A stretch of 64,000 nucleotides of DNA from Algoriphagus pacificus (GCF_017254845.1 NZ_JAFKCU010000003.1:1-64000), one strand, 5' to 3'. Shown: positions 25,001-33,909, counted from the stretch's first letter. Numbers and translations: made by a program. Notes: generated from the letters alone by a model not told the origin.

Positions 25001-25397
25001 AGGTGGACAGGGAACCAATCCTTTTTACGATGGTCCAACCCGAGGAAATCTATATGAAATGGCATTGGATAGATGGACTCCAGAAAATCCTTCTCAGGAT
25101 GTCTTTTATCCAAGAATGTCTACCCGAGAAGATATCACTACCAACTATTATCAAAGCACCTGGTGGATGTTTAGGTCAGATTACCTGCGTCTGAAAAATA
25201 CTGAGATCGCCTATAACTTTGATATGTCAAAATTCAAAAAAGTAGGAATGAAGAATTTGCGCTTGTATGTCAATGCGACCAATCTGGTCACATTCAGTCC
25301 CTGGAAAATCTGGGATCCTGAATTGGGAGATGGAAGAGGTACCAGTTACCCAAACACGACGACCTATAACATTGGTCTTAGAGCAAGTTTTCAGTAA
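22008..25397 (+). CDS. SusC/RagA family TonB-linked outer membrane transporter with STN domain
   Basis: A 1129-residue transporter. After a signal peptide (to about residue 31) comes an STN (secretin/TonB short N-terminal) domain at about 45-115, a carboxypeptidase-D-regulatory-like domain at about 136-212 ('ISGVIKASEGYTLPGANIKE'), the TonB-box-like 'EEVVVVGFGEQKK', the plug domain (about 235-345, with 'DASATAVYGARGANGVIII'), and a beta-barrel ending in 'IGLRASFQ'. The STN domain fits trans-envelope signalling to FecR. It imports a substrate, probably an oligosaccharide, captured by the SusD gene 15 bases downstream. No glycosidase is linked. Confidence 0.95.
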   Translation: MQRKIPNSGPKRQLLFLFLLYFSCILSLNAKSLTISEIPFQDDVLVEIKKSTQSIFDVFSEIEKQTDYNFAYDKQKLSGLSPVKIKQGKYTLKSILDKFSKEYELEFKEINQVIHVKQQSKSDQAATPVSQPAKERQISGVIKASEGYTLPGANIKEVGTTNGVVSGNDGEFTIDLITTAPKLEVSYIGFETQIVEIGANQVYEIILSEDEESLEEVVVVGFGEQKKISLVGSQSTIKPDELKLPVRNLSNSLGGRLAGMVAVQRSGEPGYDGAEIFIRGIATFGSSPRGPLLIVDGVPDRPIDNINPEDIESFTILKDASATAVYGARGANGVIIINTKSGQIGKPIINFEVRQAVTSFTQLPRFVDGPDFMRLYNEGLEMRGRSPQYSEEQIRKVETGEDQDLYPNVNWYEEIFNKYAQNRSADINIRGGSEYAKYYVSAGYYSETGMFKAGNVETYNNRLTLDRYTFLTNVDVNLTKTTNIELGINGFIINSNYPGVGTGYLFDLATQNPPHIAPPQYSNGQWPRVPGGFENPYRALTQSGYATEYRNTIRSNIRLKQDLNFITEGLRFTTMFSFDAYNWNNLRRTRSVQTYYASGRDAEGNLITELVDQGSDVLGFEQSRGGNRKFYTESALNYSRTFGEDHDVSGLLLYYQSDFIDADAGDLVSSIPFRLRGVSGRATYGYKSKYFMEANFGYSGSENFSPDNRFGFFPSFGTGWVISNEPFFSSVENTISHLKLRYTFGLTGNSNTSDRFLFQTRIDNGDGYTFGVPGNTRGYGGMQEGQVGSNVTWETGRRHNLGLEINLFNDDLSFIVEFFKERRTGILMKLNDIPAASGYGGNTPYGNIGITENKGFDLTATYNKHFGSGSLVNFFTFRGTFTYNKNKNVYDGLPEWQYPWLNRVGQRIDQRFGYVALGLFESEEEIANSPQQAGDVRPGDIKYQDLNDDGIINTYDQRAIGYGPIPQIMYGLNFGAGIKKFEVVLFFQGAGLVDFMYSGGQGTNPFYDGPTRGNLYEMALDRWTPENPSQDVFYPRMSTREDITTNYYQSTWWMFRSDYLRLKNTEIAYNFDMSKFKKVGMKNLRLYVNATNLVTFSPWKIWDPELGDGRGTSYPNTTTYNIGLRASFQ

Positions 25398-25412
25398 AAT
25401 TTAACCTACGTT

Positions 25413-27239
25413 ATGAATCGAATAATGAATAAATTCAGAAAATATATAACTGTTTTAGCTGTTGGTTTGATGCTGTCATGTTCTCAGGACTTTTTAGATA
25501 CAGTACCTGATAACATCACCACTTTAGACGATGTGTTTACAAATAAGGGGATGACCGAGCAGTGGCTCGCCAGAATCTACAATCCGCTTCCGGATATGTG
25601 GAATCAGCCCTACAATCAACAGTGGTCAGGCCAAAGCGATGAAGTGGACTATGCTTGGACTTTTCCAGCAATCAATTCAGGAGCAATGACTCCTGATAAT
25701 ACAAACCACAACGTTTGGTCAGGGTATTATCAGGCAATCCGATATGCAGCCATATTCCTAGAAAATGTGGATATGAACAAGGAAATTCCTGCAGAGCCTA
25801 ATGGGGATAAGTTGATCCAACAATACAAAGGGGAAGCGAGATTTCTAAGAGCTTATTATTACTGGTTGTTGATGAGACAATATGGCCCTGTGGTATTGAT
25901 GGGAGAAAATTCCCTTCCTCCAGATGCGGATTTCCAGATTCCTAGAAGTACATGGGATGAAGGAATTGACTATGTTCTTTCTGAAATGGATCTTGCCTAT
26001 CAAGATGTTCCTGAAAAACACCTCAATCCAACCAATCCACAGGAACTTGATCCAGCACAGACGGGCAGAATCACCAAGCCTATTATCCAAGCAATCAAGT
26101 CTCAGGTATTATTGTTTCATGCAAGTCCACTGGTAAATGGAAATACAGATTATTCTAATTGGACCAATCCTGATGGAACAAAGTTGATCAATCAGAATTA
26201 CGATGAAAACAAATGGAAAATGGCTGCTGATGCTGCCAAAGAGGTGATTGATTTGGGCTATTATTCCCTTTATAGAGAGAACCATGAAGACCCATTTCGT
26301 GCTGGATTTTTATCTTATAGAAACCTGATGTTTGAAGGTTGGAGAACAGAAGGAATCTGGCTTCGAACGAATTCAGATATGTATGGTAACTGGGAAAGAC
26401 ATTCCTCTCCTCGTAATTCTAATGGAAATGCTTGGAATGGAATTGCAGTCACTCAGGAAATGGTTGATGCTTTCAAAATGGCCAACGGACTTGAAATCAG
26501 CAATCCTAGCAGTGGCTATTCAGAGGAAGGTTTTACGGAAGAAGGGAATCAATATTATGCTCCAGGCACTTACGAAATGTATGTGGGTAGAGAACCTAGA
26601 TTCTATGTCAATATAACTTTCAATGGTGCTTATTGCCCAGTTGTACCAAATCCAGGGTGGAGTAATATTGTGGAGTATTTTTACACTGGTAATTCTGGAA
26701 AACAGGGAGCAACTAGAGATTATCCTTCAACTGGCTATACGGCGAGAAAAAACATCCACCCAAATAATGATTACAGGGATGGAAGAAGTTTTTCAAGGCC
26801 TGCCATGAATATTAGATTGGGGGAAATCTACTTGAATTATATTGAGGCTTTAAACGAATATTCCCCAGGACATGAGGATATTTTGTATTACCTAAATGAG
26901 ATCAGAAATCGTTCAGGTCTTCCCGACTATGAGGGAGATTTGGACCAAGATACAATGAGAAAGGTTATTCATACAGAACGACAAATCGAATTGATGTTTG
27001 AAGGTCACAGGTATTGGGATGTGAGAAGATGGAAGGTAGCAGATCAGCCTGAATACCATCAGGGAGGACAGTTCTATGGGATGGATATTGACAAAGGCGA
27101 AGAAATATCATCTACTGAGTTCCACCAGAGAACAGTTGCATTTACGCGAGCAGCATGGGAAAATAGAAATTATTGGTACCCAGTTCCTCAAAGTGAAATT
27201 GATCGAAACAAACAATTAGTACAAAACCCCGGCTACTGA
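25413..27239 (+). CDS. SusD/RagB family nutrient-binding lipoprotein
   Basis: A 608-residue lipoprotein (lipobox MLSC near residue 23, from the ATG at 25413; a second ATG lies 4 codons on). The family hallmarks are the N-terminal 'FLDTVPDN', TPR-like helices including 'YKGEARFLRAYYYWLLMRQYGPVVLM', and the C-terminal 'TERQIELMFEGHRYWDVRRWK' and 'NYWYPVPQSEIDRNKQLVQNPGY'. It forms a lid on the SusC transporter and binds the substrate at the cell surface. It is the last gene of the operon, followed by a perfect terminator. Confidence 0.95.
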   Translation: MNRIMNKFRKYITVLAVGLMLSCSQDFLDTVPDNITTLDDVFTNKGMTEQWLARIYNPLPDMWNQPYNQQWSGQSDEVDYAWTFPAINSGAMTPDNTNHNVWSGYYQAIRYAAIFLENVDMNKEIPAEPNGDKLIQQYKGEARFLRAYYYWLLMRQYGPVVLMGENSLPPDADFQIPRSTWDEGIDYVLSEMDLAYQDVPEKHLNPTNPQELDPAQTGRITKPIIQAIKSQVLLFHASPLVNGNTDYSNWTNPDGTKLINQNYDENKWKMAADAAKEVIDLGYYSLYRENHEDPFRAGFLSYRNLMFEGWRTEGIWLRTNSDMYGNWERHSSPRNSNGNAWNGIAVTQEMVDAFKMANGLEISNPSSGYSEEGFTEEGNQYYAPGTYEMYVGREPRFYVNITFNGAYCPVVPNPGWSNIVEYFYTGNSGKQGATRDYPSTGYTARKNIHPNNDYRDGRSFSRPAMNIRLGEIYLNYIEALNEYSPGHEDILYYLNEIRNRSGLPDYEGDLDQDTMRKVIHTERQIELMFEGHRYWDVRRWKVADQPEYHQGGQFYGMDIDKGEEISSTEFHQRTVAFTRAAWENRNYWYPVPQSEIDRNKQLVQNPGY

Positions 27240-27277
27240 TTCTATATCGAATCTCAAAGTTTTGGTTTCATTTAATT

Positions 27278-27320
27278 CATTGCCAAACCTCTTCAGTTTA
27301 GAGGTTTGGCAATGTTTATT
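27278..27320 (+). terminator. Strong terminator after SusD gene
   Basis: CATTGCCAAACCTC and GAGGTTTGGCAATG form a perfect 14-base-pair stem with a 9-base loop, followed by TTTATTT. It lies 39 bases after the SusD stop codon. Confidence 0.92.
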
Positions 27321-27470
27321 TAGAGGAACTGGTTAAATATGGTTTTATATCAAGGCCTCATTTGTTAAATGTTGGTTAGTGTTTTTCAGCTTTCATACTT
27401 TATTCTTCTGACTTCCTTCCAGTGACTTTAGCGATTCCTTATTCCCAATCCATAAATCTTAAATCTTCTC

Positions 27471-27612
27471 GTTTCCATCTTGCTGGCAAATCTTTTCCGT
27501 CTACAAATTATTTTCTCGGGCCAGCGCTGGAACAAATAATAATCATTCAATCCCCGGGTTACGTCGTACCTCCTTACCCGGGGCTATGACATTTGACCCC
27601 TATGGGGTCAGA
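27471..27612. repeat. Composite hairpin repeat, A module (copy A7)
   Basis: GCTGGC/GCCAGC, CCCCGGG...CCCGGGG with the same 'acgtcgtacctcc' loop as A1 and A8, and TGACCCCTATGGGGTCA. It is flanked by 'cataaatct' words on the left. Confidence 0.78.
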
Positions 27613-27706
27613 CCTTAAATCATTACCATTTTAAACCAGCTTTAGATGGCCTTTTAGCTTTCATACTTTTGAATTCTGACTTTCTAAATTCAACATTCCA
27701 ATACAA

Positions 27707-28155
27707 ACACCTGTCTGTGGTTGCTGAATGGATAGTCAAGAAGCATTAAACTTAAAATCCCCCTAGCCCCCTTTCGTTAAGATTTTCTTTCTATTAATAT
27801 TTTTTCTCAAAGGGGGAGTTGATCCTTCTCCAATTTCTAATTCAACATTTCTAATTCAACATTCTTAATTCAGCTTTCATGCTTCTGAATTCTGACTTTC
27901 CTCTATGTGACTATCGGATCCCTCATTTCAAACAATTTTCCCCATTGTGGAACTAAACACTTCCTTCTTAAAACTTCGGGACTGCCACGCTTTGCTCGCA
28001 GTGACGGTAAAATTTTATATTTGCTTCCTTTAATAACACCTGTCTGTGGTTGCTGAATGGATAATCAAGAAGCATTAAACTTAAAATCCCCTTGCCCCCT
28101 TTATTTTCATTTTTATTTCTATCTCCATTTTTTCTTCAAGGGGGAGTTGTTCCTT
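27707..28155. repeat. Tandem-like duplication carrying two family B repeats (B5, B6)
   Basis: A 56-base segment at 27707-27762 recurs at 28036-28091 with one difference. Both begin ACACCTGTCTGTGG and run into a family B copy: 27752-27830 (B5) and 28081-28155 (B6). Between them lie low-complexity words and a short unique stretch ('CGGGACTGCCACGC'). A frame at 28057-28260 is a repeat translation. The region 27240-28190 has no other gene. Confidence 0.75.
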
Positions 28156-28190
28156 CTCCAATTCATCATTAAACATTCCTCATTAAACAA

Positions 28191-29261
28191 CTATTTCCCA
28201 GCTCCTCCCTTCAATCCAAAGAAAGGCCGGAGTAAAGGAATCCTTCGGATCAACTCATAGCTACCAAAGCAACCGGCAAAAGTGATTAAGGCTACAAGAA
28301 GAAATTGTAAGTAAACAGGTATTTCCAATGGGAATATCAAAAGAGAACCGAGATAGAGAAAAATCATATGAAGGATATAGACTGGGTAAGCCGCTTGACT
28401 TAGATAGCTCAATGATTTACTTGGACCTTTTAGGTAAAGACTTCCAAATGCAAATACTGTCAGAATCCATGAAAAGGATTCAATTGCCAGTAAATAGGAA
28501 GGTGGGAAACTCTTAAAATAGTAATTCCTAAAAACGAATAAACCTGAACCCAAGACAAGAAATAGCCATCTCCATTTTTGGATCATTTTCCAAAAACCTT
28601 CTCCACTTAATACAAAGCAAAAGCCGAAAAAGAAGGCTATTAAACCCAAAACAAACCCATGCCAGGTCATGGCATATAGCTCAAAAGGAACTGGATTGAT
28701 CAACACTGCTTCTAATAGAAAGGGAATTAGCGCCAATAACAATCCCCATGGTTTTCTCAGGGTGCTTTTCAGCCATACAACCAATTTTGCTTCTTCATTC
28801 TTTTTGATCAAGTAGAAGAGGGGAGACAACAAGAGCACATAGCAAAATATATTTCCTAGAAACCACAAATGTCCAGGATCCCAATTGTACCTGAGTTCCA
28901 TGCCATAATACTGTCTCCAAATCAATATGTGAATAGGTACTATGGCAAACATCCCAAAGACAAAAGGTAAAAGGATTCTTTTGGCTCTTTCTTTCAACAG
29001 CCCTCCCCAGCTTCTGGATTGCATGGCAAAATAGACTCCCATTCCTGAGACGAAGAATAGAAAAGGTATTCTCCAGATATTGAGTAGGGACATGGGCACC
29101 CATAAGGCTGCCCATGGTTCTTTGGAAGTAATAAAGCCGATCATTCTGCCCCAGGGTTGAAATCCTATGGAGATATGATAGATAAGAAGTAATCCAATGG
29201 CTATGACCCTGAGCCAGTCGATATCGTACCTACGGATTGTTTTGATGCTTTGTGAATCCAT
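28191..29261 (-). CDS. Acyltransferase 3 family membrane protein
   Basis: A 356-residue polytopic membrane protein with about ten hydrophobic segments. The N-terminus 'RRYDIDWLRVIAIGLLLIYHISIGF' carries the characteristic D-W-L-R and the conserved His of acyltransferase 3 enzymes, and 'FLFFVSGMGVYFAM' and 'DPGHLWFLGNIF' are further family motifs. Such enzymes move acyl or succinyl groups onto sugars of glucans, lipids or surface polymers across the inner membrane. The layout is close to the OpgC-like subgroup. It lies 4 bases after the ankyrin lipoprotein gene, so the two form an operon. The acceptor is unknown. Confidence 0.85.
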   Translation of the reverse strand: MDSQSIKTIRRYDIDWLRVIAIGLLLIYHISIGFQPWGRMIGFITSKEPWAALWVPMSLLNIWRIPFLFFVSGMGVYFAMQSRSWGGLLKERAKRILLPFVFGMFAIVPIHILIWRQYYGMELRYNWDPGHLWFLGNIFCYVLLLSPLFYLIKKNEEAKLVVWLKSTLRKPWGLLLALIPFLLEAVLINPVPFELYAMTWHGFVLGLIAFFFGFCFVLSGEGFWKMIQKWRWLFLVLGSGLFVFRNYYFKSFPPSYLLAIESFSWILTVFAFGSLYLKGPSKSLSYLSQAAYPVYILHMIFLYLGSLLIFPLEIPVYLQFLLVALITFAGCFGSYELIRRIPLLRPFFGLKGGAGK

Positions 29262-29265
29262 CTTC

Positions 29266-29820
29266 TTACTTCAACATTTTTGCGATTTCTGGACGGATTT
29301 TTTCCAGATAAGCATAGTCAAGCTTTAATCCCATAGATTCAAGCATGCCTCCCATGATATCATAGACTTCTTTCACTTCAGAAAAAGGAGGAGTCACGTT
29401 TTCATAGGCAGTTGTACCAAACTTATTCTTGATTGTTTTATCCGCTCCATTTTCTAAAAGCAACTGGACAATCTCAGGTCTACCGAAAAACGCAGCGGAG
29501 ATCAAAGCAGTAGAACCGTCATTATTCTGGAAATTGATATCTGCTCCTGCATCTATTAATAAGGCTGCGATTTCTCTTTTGTCAAAGACCGCAGCAGTAA
29601 TCAATGGACTTGATCCTCCAAATGGATCTCTTTGGTTCAGGTCAGTTCCCGCAGCAATATGTTGTTTTACGGCTTCCGTATTTCCAGTTACAACGGCAGT
29701 CTGAAGATCTATATCAGGAGCACCTTCTTTCTGGGCAGCAGATTGGCTACAGGAAGAAAAGATTAAAATAGCAATGCTAAAAAGCGCGATAATAGGGTTT
29801 TGAAATACTGATTTTTTCAT
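29266..29820 (-). CDS. Ankyrin-repeat lipoprotein
   Basis: A 184-residue protein starting at the ATG complementary to 29818-29820. A longer frame to 29925 exists, but only this start gives a clean signal (MKKSVFQNPIIALFSIAILIFSSC, lipobox FSSC). The mature part has about four ankyrin repeats, with units such as 'SPLITAAVFDKREIAALLIDAGAD' and 'TALISAAFFGRPEIVQLLLENGAD'. Ankyrin repeats bind protein partners; here the site would be the periplasm or outer-membrane inner face. It is the first gene of an operon with the acyltransferase and divergent from the AraC-TPR regulator. Confidence 0.85.
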   Translation of the reverse strand: MKKSVFQNPIIALFSIAILIFSSCSQSAAQKEGAPDIDLQTAVVTGNTEAVKQHIAAGTDLNQRDPFGGSSPLITAAVFDKREIAALLIDAGADINFQNNDGSTALISAAFFGRPEIVQLLLENGADKTIKNKFGTTAYENVTPPFSEVKEVYDIMGGMLESMGLKLDYAYLEKIRPEIAKMLK

Positions 29821-30046
29821 GATTTTTTTTGTTTTAAATGAATAGCACAAAGTAAAATCCAAGTCCTGACGCATAAGAAACAGCCATGCTTCCAAAAGCA
29901 TAAAGTTTGCTGTTGACAATATCAATTATGATGCAGGCATATAAAAAATGGCGCAAATACCCTAAATTAGACCTCTGAACAGGCATTTTTAGAATTTAAA
30001 AATCAACTTGTTTTAAGCCACCAAACTGTCTCCATTTTAGTAATTC

Positions 30047-32110
30047 ATGACTGAATTAAGTCCTCAGGAAAAAGAGTTTTTAGATAAGTTGATAGCAGAA
30101 ATCAAACTGCATATCTCTGAGGAAGAGTTTGGGGTTTCGGATCTGGCGGAGGAAATGAATATGAGTAGGTCCAACCTGCTGAGAAAAGTCAAAAAAATGA
30201 CAGATCTCTCCGTCAGCCAATTTATCAATAAGATCCGCTTGGAAGAGGCCATGGCACTTTTGAGGAATACGAGTTCTAATGTGTCTGAAGTGTCCCATCA
30301 GGTAGGTTTCAATAGTCCATCTTATTTCATTAAATGTTTCCGAGAACATTATGGTTATCCTCCCGGAGAGGTAGGAAAACATCCGGAAAAGCAAGAGGAG
30401 GCCTATTCAGACTCCTCTTCAAAAAATCCCCAAAAAAGAACCTTGATTTTGGCTTTATCGGGATTAGGATTGATTTTAATACTACTCGGAACATGGTTAG
30501 GCAAAGACTTTTTCAAATCCCAATCCAATCTAGAAAAATCTATTGTGGTATTGCCCTTTAAGAATGACAGTTCCGATTCCACCAATGTGTATTTGATTAA
30601 TGGGCTTATGGAGGCCACATTGAATAACTTACAAAAAATCAAGGATTTAAGGGTGTTGAGTAGGACTTCTGCTGAGAAGTATAGAGGGAGTTCTAAATCC
30701 ATTCCTGAAATGGCGGATGAGCTGAATGTCAACTATTTGGTAGAAGGAAGCGGACAGAAAATAGGAGATAATATTGTTTTGAACATCCAGTTAATTGATG
30801 GAACCAAGGATAGACATCTTTGGAGCAAGCAATACAGAAGGGAAGTGAGTGATATTTTTGCCTTGCAACAGGAAATATCCAAAGACATTGCGAAGGAGAT
30901 TCAGGCTGTGATTACGCCAGAGGAAAAATCCAGAATTGAAAAAGAACCCACTGATAACCTGAAGGCCTACGATTCATTTATGAAAGGGCTGGATCTTCTA
31001 AATCAAGGAAGGGATGAAAATTTGCTGGAATCTGTAGTGTACTTCGAAGAAGCAATAAAGGAGGATGGTCAATTTGCCTTGGCCTATGCATGCGCAGGCA
31101 TGGCTTATTACTATTATGACATGTTCAAAGCAGACAAAACCCATTTGGATCAGCTGGGAACCTATGCCGATAAGGCCATGCTTTATGACCCGACTTTAGG
31201 GGAAAGTATGATTGCAAAAGCCATGTATTATTTGGCGAAGAAGGAGTACACCGAAGCTTTGCCCTTTTTAGAAAAGGGATTGGAATTCCGTCCAAACTCC
31301 TCTTTGATCATCGGATTGCTGGCTGATTTTTATGCGAACAACCTGCCTGATACTGAAAAATACCTGGAATATGCCTTAATGGGAATGCAATTGGATGCAG
31401 GTTCCAGTGATTCTGTGGCAACAAGCTATTTTTATTTGAGAGTGGGAAATGCTCTTATCCAAACTGGTTTTGTGGAGGAGTCATCTGCCTATCTGGATAA
31501 GTCATTGGAGTATTTTTCTGGAAATGCCTACAGTCAATATGTCAAAGCTTTTATAAGCTATGCTAAGGATAAGGATTTGAACCATACACGGGATTTGTTG
31601 CAGATTGAATACAATAAAGACAGTTCCCGTTTTGATATTTTGCAGGATCTGGGCAAGGTCAGTTATTATCTCAGAGATTATGATGCTGCCTATAATTATT
31701 ATTCCCAGTTCAATGAGATTCGTGAAAATCTACAGCTGAATGTCTACGTTCATGAAAATATGATCATTGGGGAAACCTATGAAAAAGTAGGCAAAGCGGA
31801 AGAAGGAAGGGAATTTATCGAGAGCTATAGAGCTTACTTGGAAAATGATCAGACGGCTTACAAAAATCTAGGGCTAACAATGTATTATGCCCATGAGGGA
31901 GATTTTGAAAGAGCTTTAACTCATTTTAGAGAATTCGAGAAAGAGGATAACATTCAATATTGGGTCATTCTGTTTTTACCTGAAGATCCTTTGGCAGATA
32001 AAATCATTCAAGAACCCGAGTTTCAAAAAATTTGGTCTAGGATAGTGGATAAATTCTGGAAGAATAATGCTGAAATCCGAAATCGTTTGGAGGAAAAAGG
32101 GATCTGGTAA
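30047..32110 (+). CDS. Membrane-bound AraC-type HTH regulator with TolB-like and TPR domains
   Basis: A 687-residue protein with an unusual order. Residues about 1-112 are an AraC-type double HTH ('FGVSDLAEEMNMSRSNLLRKVKKM' and 'NVSEVSHQVGFNSPSYFIKCFREHYGYPP'). A linker is followed by one membrane helix at about 128-147 (ILALSGLGLILILLGTW). A domain at about 165-300 resembles the FlgO/TolB N-terminal fold ('SIVVLPFKNDSSD', 'LRVLSRTSAEKYR', 'VNYLVEGSG'). TPR-like repeats run to the end. It would link an extracytoplasmic signal to transcription in one polypeptide. Targets are likely among adjacent genes; a SnoaL-like gene follows by 46 bases. Confidence 0.82.
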   Translation: MTELSPQEKEFLDKLIAEIKLHISEEEFGVSDLAEEMNMSRSNLLRKVKKMTDLSVSQFINKIRLEEAMALLRNTSSNVSEVSHQVGFNSPSYFIKCFREHYGYPPGEVGKHPEKQEEAYSDSSSKNPQKRTLILALSGLGLILILLGTWLGKDFFKSQSNLEKSIVVLPFKNDSSDSTNVYLINGLMEATLNNLQKIKDLRVLSRTSAEKYRGSSKSIPEMADELNVNYLVEGSGQKIGDNIVLNIQLIDGTKDRHLWSKQYRREVSDIFALQQEISKDIAKEIQAVITPEEKSRIEKEPTDNLKAYDSFMKGLDLLNQGRDENLLESVVYFEEAIKEDGQFALAYACAGMAYYYYDMFKADKTHLDQLGTYADKAMLYDPTLGESMIAKAMYYLAKKEYTEALPFLEKGLEFRPNSSLIIGLLADFYANNLPDTEKYLEYALMGMQLDAGSSDSVATSYFYLRVGNALIQTGFVEESSAYLDKSLEYFSGNAYSQYVKAFISYAKDKDLNHTRDLLQIEYNKDSSRFDILQDLGKVSYYLRDYDAAYNYYSQFNEIRENLQLNVYVHENMIIGETYEKVGKAEEGREFIESYRAYLENDQTAYKNLGLTMYYAHEGDFERALTHFREFEKEDNIQYWVILFLPEDPLADKIIQEPEFQKIWSRIVDKFWKNNAEIRNRLEEKGIW

Positions 32111-32156
32111 TAAAAGGTAAATCTGATTTCCTGAAATTAATTTAATTGTTCTAGCT

Positions 32157-32570
32157 ATGGATAAAATAGAAGAGTTTTTTGTCGTTTATAAGAACGCTGC
32201 CTGGAATAAAGATGTAAACCAAATGGTGGGACTTTACCATGAGAATGTAGTGATTTTTGATATGTGGGAACATGGGTTTCAAAAAGGATTGGAAGCTTGG
32301 TCTCTGGAAATAAGTAATTGGTTAGGATCTCTGGGAGACGAAAAAGTCAAAGTAGATTTTGAAATGATAAGTGTTCAGGAAAAATCTACAGTCGGTTTTG
32401 CTTCTGCGGTGGTTTCATTTCAGGCCGTGGGCTTGGACCAAACAATTTTAAGAGGTATGAAAAACAGAATTTCCCTTGGCTTTATTAGAGATGAAATTGG
32501 TTGGAAAGTTGTTCATCAACATACCTCCGCGCCAATCGATTCAAATCTTCAGGTTTTATTGGATTTTTGA
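32157..32570 (+). CDS. SnoaL/NTF2-like protein
   Basis: A 137-residue cytoplasmic protein with the NTF2-like pattern 'FFVVYKNAAWNKDVNQMVGLYHENVVIFDMWEHGFQKG' and C-terminal strands ending 'GWKVVHQHTSAPID', typical of the SnoaL_3/DUF4440 group. These proteins are small-molecule enzymes or binding proteins with varied functions; none can be chosen here. It starts 46 bases after the regulator gene and may be co-transcribed with it. Confidence 0.8.
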   Translation: MDKIEEFFVVYKNAAWNKDVNQMVGLYHENVVIFDMWEHGFQKGLEAWSLEISNWLGSLGDEKVKVDFEMISVQEKSTVGFASAVVSFQAVGLDQTILRGMKNRISLGFIRDEIGWKVVHQHTSAPIDSNLQVLLDF

Positions 32571-32670
32571 TTTGGATCCTATTTCCTCAACTAAAGTTGA
32601 ATTTGAATAGACCGAACCCCTAGTAAATCAGTTTCATCAATTTAATTAACTAAATATCCTTTTTGCAGTC

Positions 32671-33909
32671 ATGCGTAGAGTTTCAATTTTCTTTGCTTTA
32701 ATAAGTGTTTTAATCTTTTCTTTTCGTAGTCCGGGGCAGAAAGAAAAGAATACCCATTCCCAAATTGACAGACTGGGACTTCAAGCCAAAGCTGATTCCA
32801 TCAATTGGGAAGAGTTGGCCGATGGAATGAGTAAGGCTTTGGTTTCACACTTTTGGGGAGCAAATTTTGAAGGCTATCCTGAGCGTTACTATTTCAATTA
32901 TGGCAGTGATCTGTCAAATATGACCACTAATCATTATTGGCCACAAGCGCATGCCATGGATGTAATTGTGGATGCCTACAAAAGGACATCGGATCAGTTT
33001 TACTTGGATTATTATCCTCTTTGGTGGGAAGGCGCTCCGGAATACAATTTTTCGGGTAGGGAAGAGGACCCTTGGTGGAATGTCTTTGTTGATGATATGG
33101 AATGGATTGTCTTGGCACAGTTGAGAATGTTTGAGTCTACGGGAAATGAGAAGTATTTCAACAAGGCAGACCAAATGTATCATGACTGGATCTGGCCTGC
33201 CTGGGGACCGGAAAATGAAGCTCCTTGGTATGGTGGAATTACTTGGAAAACAGATGTGGAGAAATCTAAAAATGCTTGTTCCAATGGTCCAGCTGCCATC
33301 GTTGCAGCAAGGATTTATACCATGTATGACCAGGTAAAAAGCCCTAAGAAAAAACCAAAGGAAGCTTATCTGCAGGAAGCAGTGAAAACTTATGATTGGC
33401 TCAAAAGTAATTTATATGACCCGCAAACAGGGAAGGTGTCAGATAATATGAATTTGAAGGGGGAGATTAATCCTGCTGTTTACACCTATAATCAGGGGAC
33501 ATTTGTTGGGGCAGCCCATGAATTGTATAAAATCACTGGAGATACTCAATACCTAAAGGATGCTATTCAAGCTTCCAATTATGTTATTGACCAGATGTCC
33601 AATAATAATGGAGTGCTTTCTAATTCCACGGGTGGGGACGGAGGACTTTTCCATGGTATTTTCTTCCGCTATTTCGTCAAGTTGGTCAATGAGCCGGCAC
33701 TGGATGATGCCACGCATAAGAAGTTTTATGAGTACATCAGCAAATGTGCTACTGTGATGGCAGAAAATGGTGTAAACAAGAAAACCATGCTTTATGGAGG
33801 AAATTGGTGGAAAGCACCAGGAGATGAGGAACCAGTTGCCCTAACCTCCATGCTGTCCGGATGCATGTTGGCAGAGGCAATGTGTGTATTGAAACCCAGG
33901 GATTATTGA
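32671..33909 (+). CDS. Glycoside hydrolase family 76 (endo-alpha-1,6-mannanase-like)
   Basis: A 412-residue protein with an N-terminal signal peptide (about 22 residues). The (alpha/alpha)6 GH76 pattern is clear: 'YNFSGREEDPWWNVFVDDMEWIVLAQLRMFE' carries the paired catalytic Asp (D141 and D142). 'GITWKTDVEKSKNACSNGPAAIVAARIY' and 'YTYNQGTFVGAAHELYKITGD' are further family signatures, with 'GGDGGLFHGIFFRYFVKL' near the end. The family cleaves alpha-1,6-mannan backbones such as fungal or yeast mannan. No SusC/SusD or GH92 gene is adjacent. It has its own 100-base upstream region. Confidence 0.88.
   Translation: MRRVSIFFALISVLIFSFRSPGQKEKNTHSQIDRLGLQAKADSINWEELADGMSKALVSHFWGANFEGYPERYYFNYGSDLSNMTTNHYWPQAHAMDVIVDAYKRTSDQFYLDYYPLWWEGAPEYNFSGREEDPWWNVFVDDMEWIVLAQLRMFESTGNEKYFNKADQMYHDWIWPAWGPENEAPWYGGITWKTDVEKSKNACSNGPAAIVAARIYTMYDQVKSPKKKPKEAYLQEAVKTYDWLKSNLYDPQTGKVSDNMNLKGEINPAVYTYNQGTFVGAAHELYKITGDTQYLKDAIQASNYVIDQMSNNNGVLSNSTGGDGGLFHGIFFRYFVKLVNEPALDDATHKKFYEYISKCATVMAENGVNKKTMLYGGNWWKAPGDEEPVALTSMLSGCMLAEAMCVLKPRDY

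Noticed and set aside
28057-28260. A 67-codon frame overlapping the acyltransferase end
   Set aside because: Made of family B repeat sequence and the antisense of the acyltransferase C-terminus.
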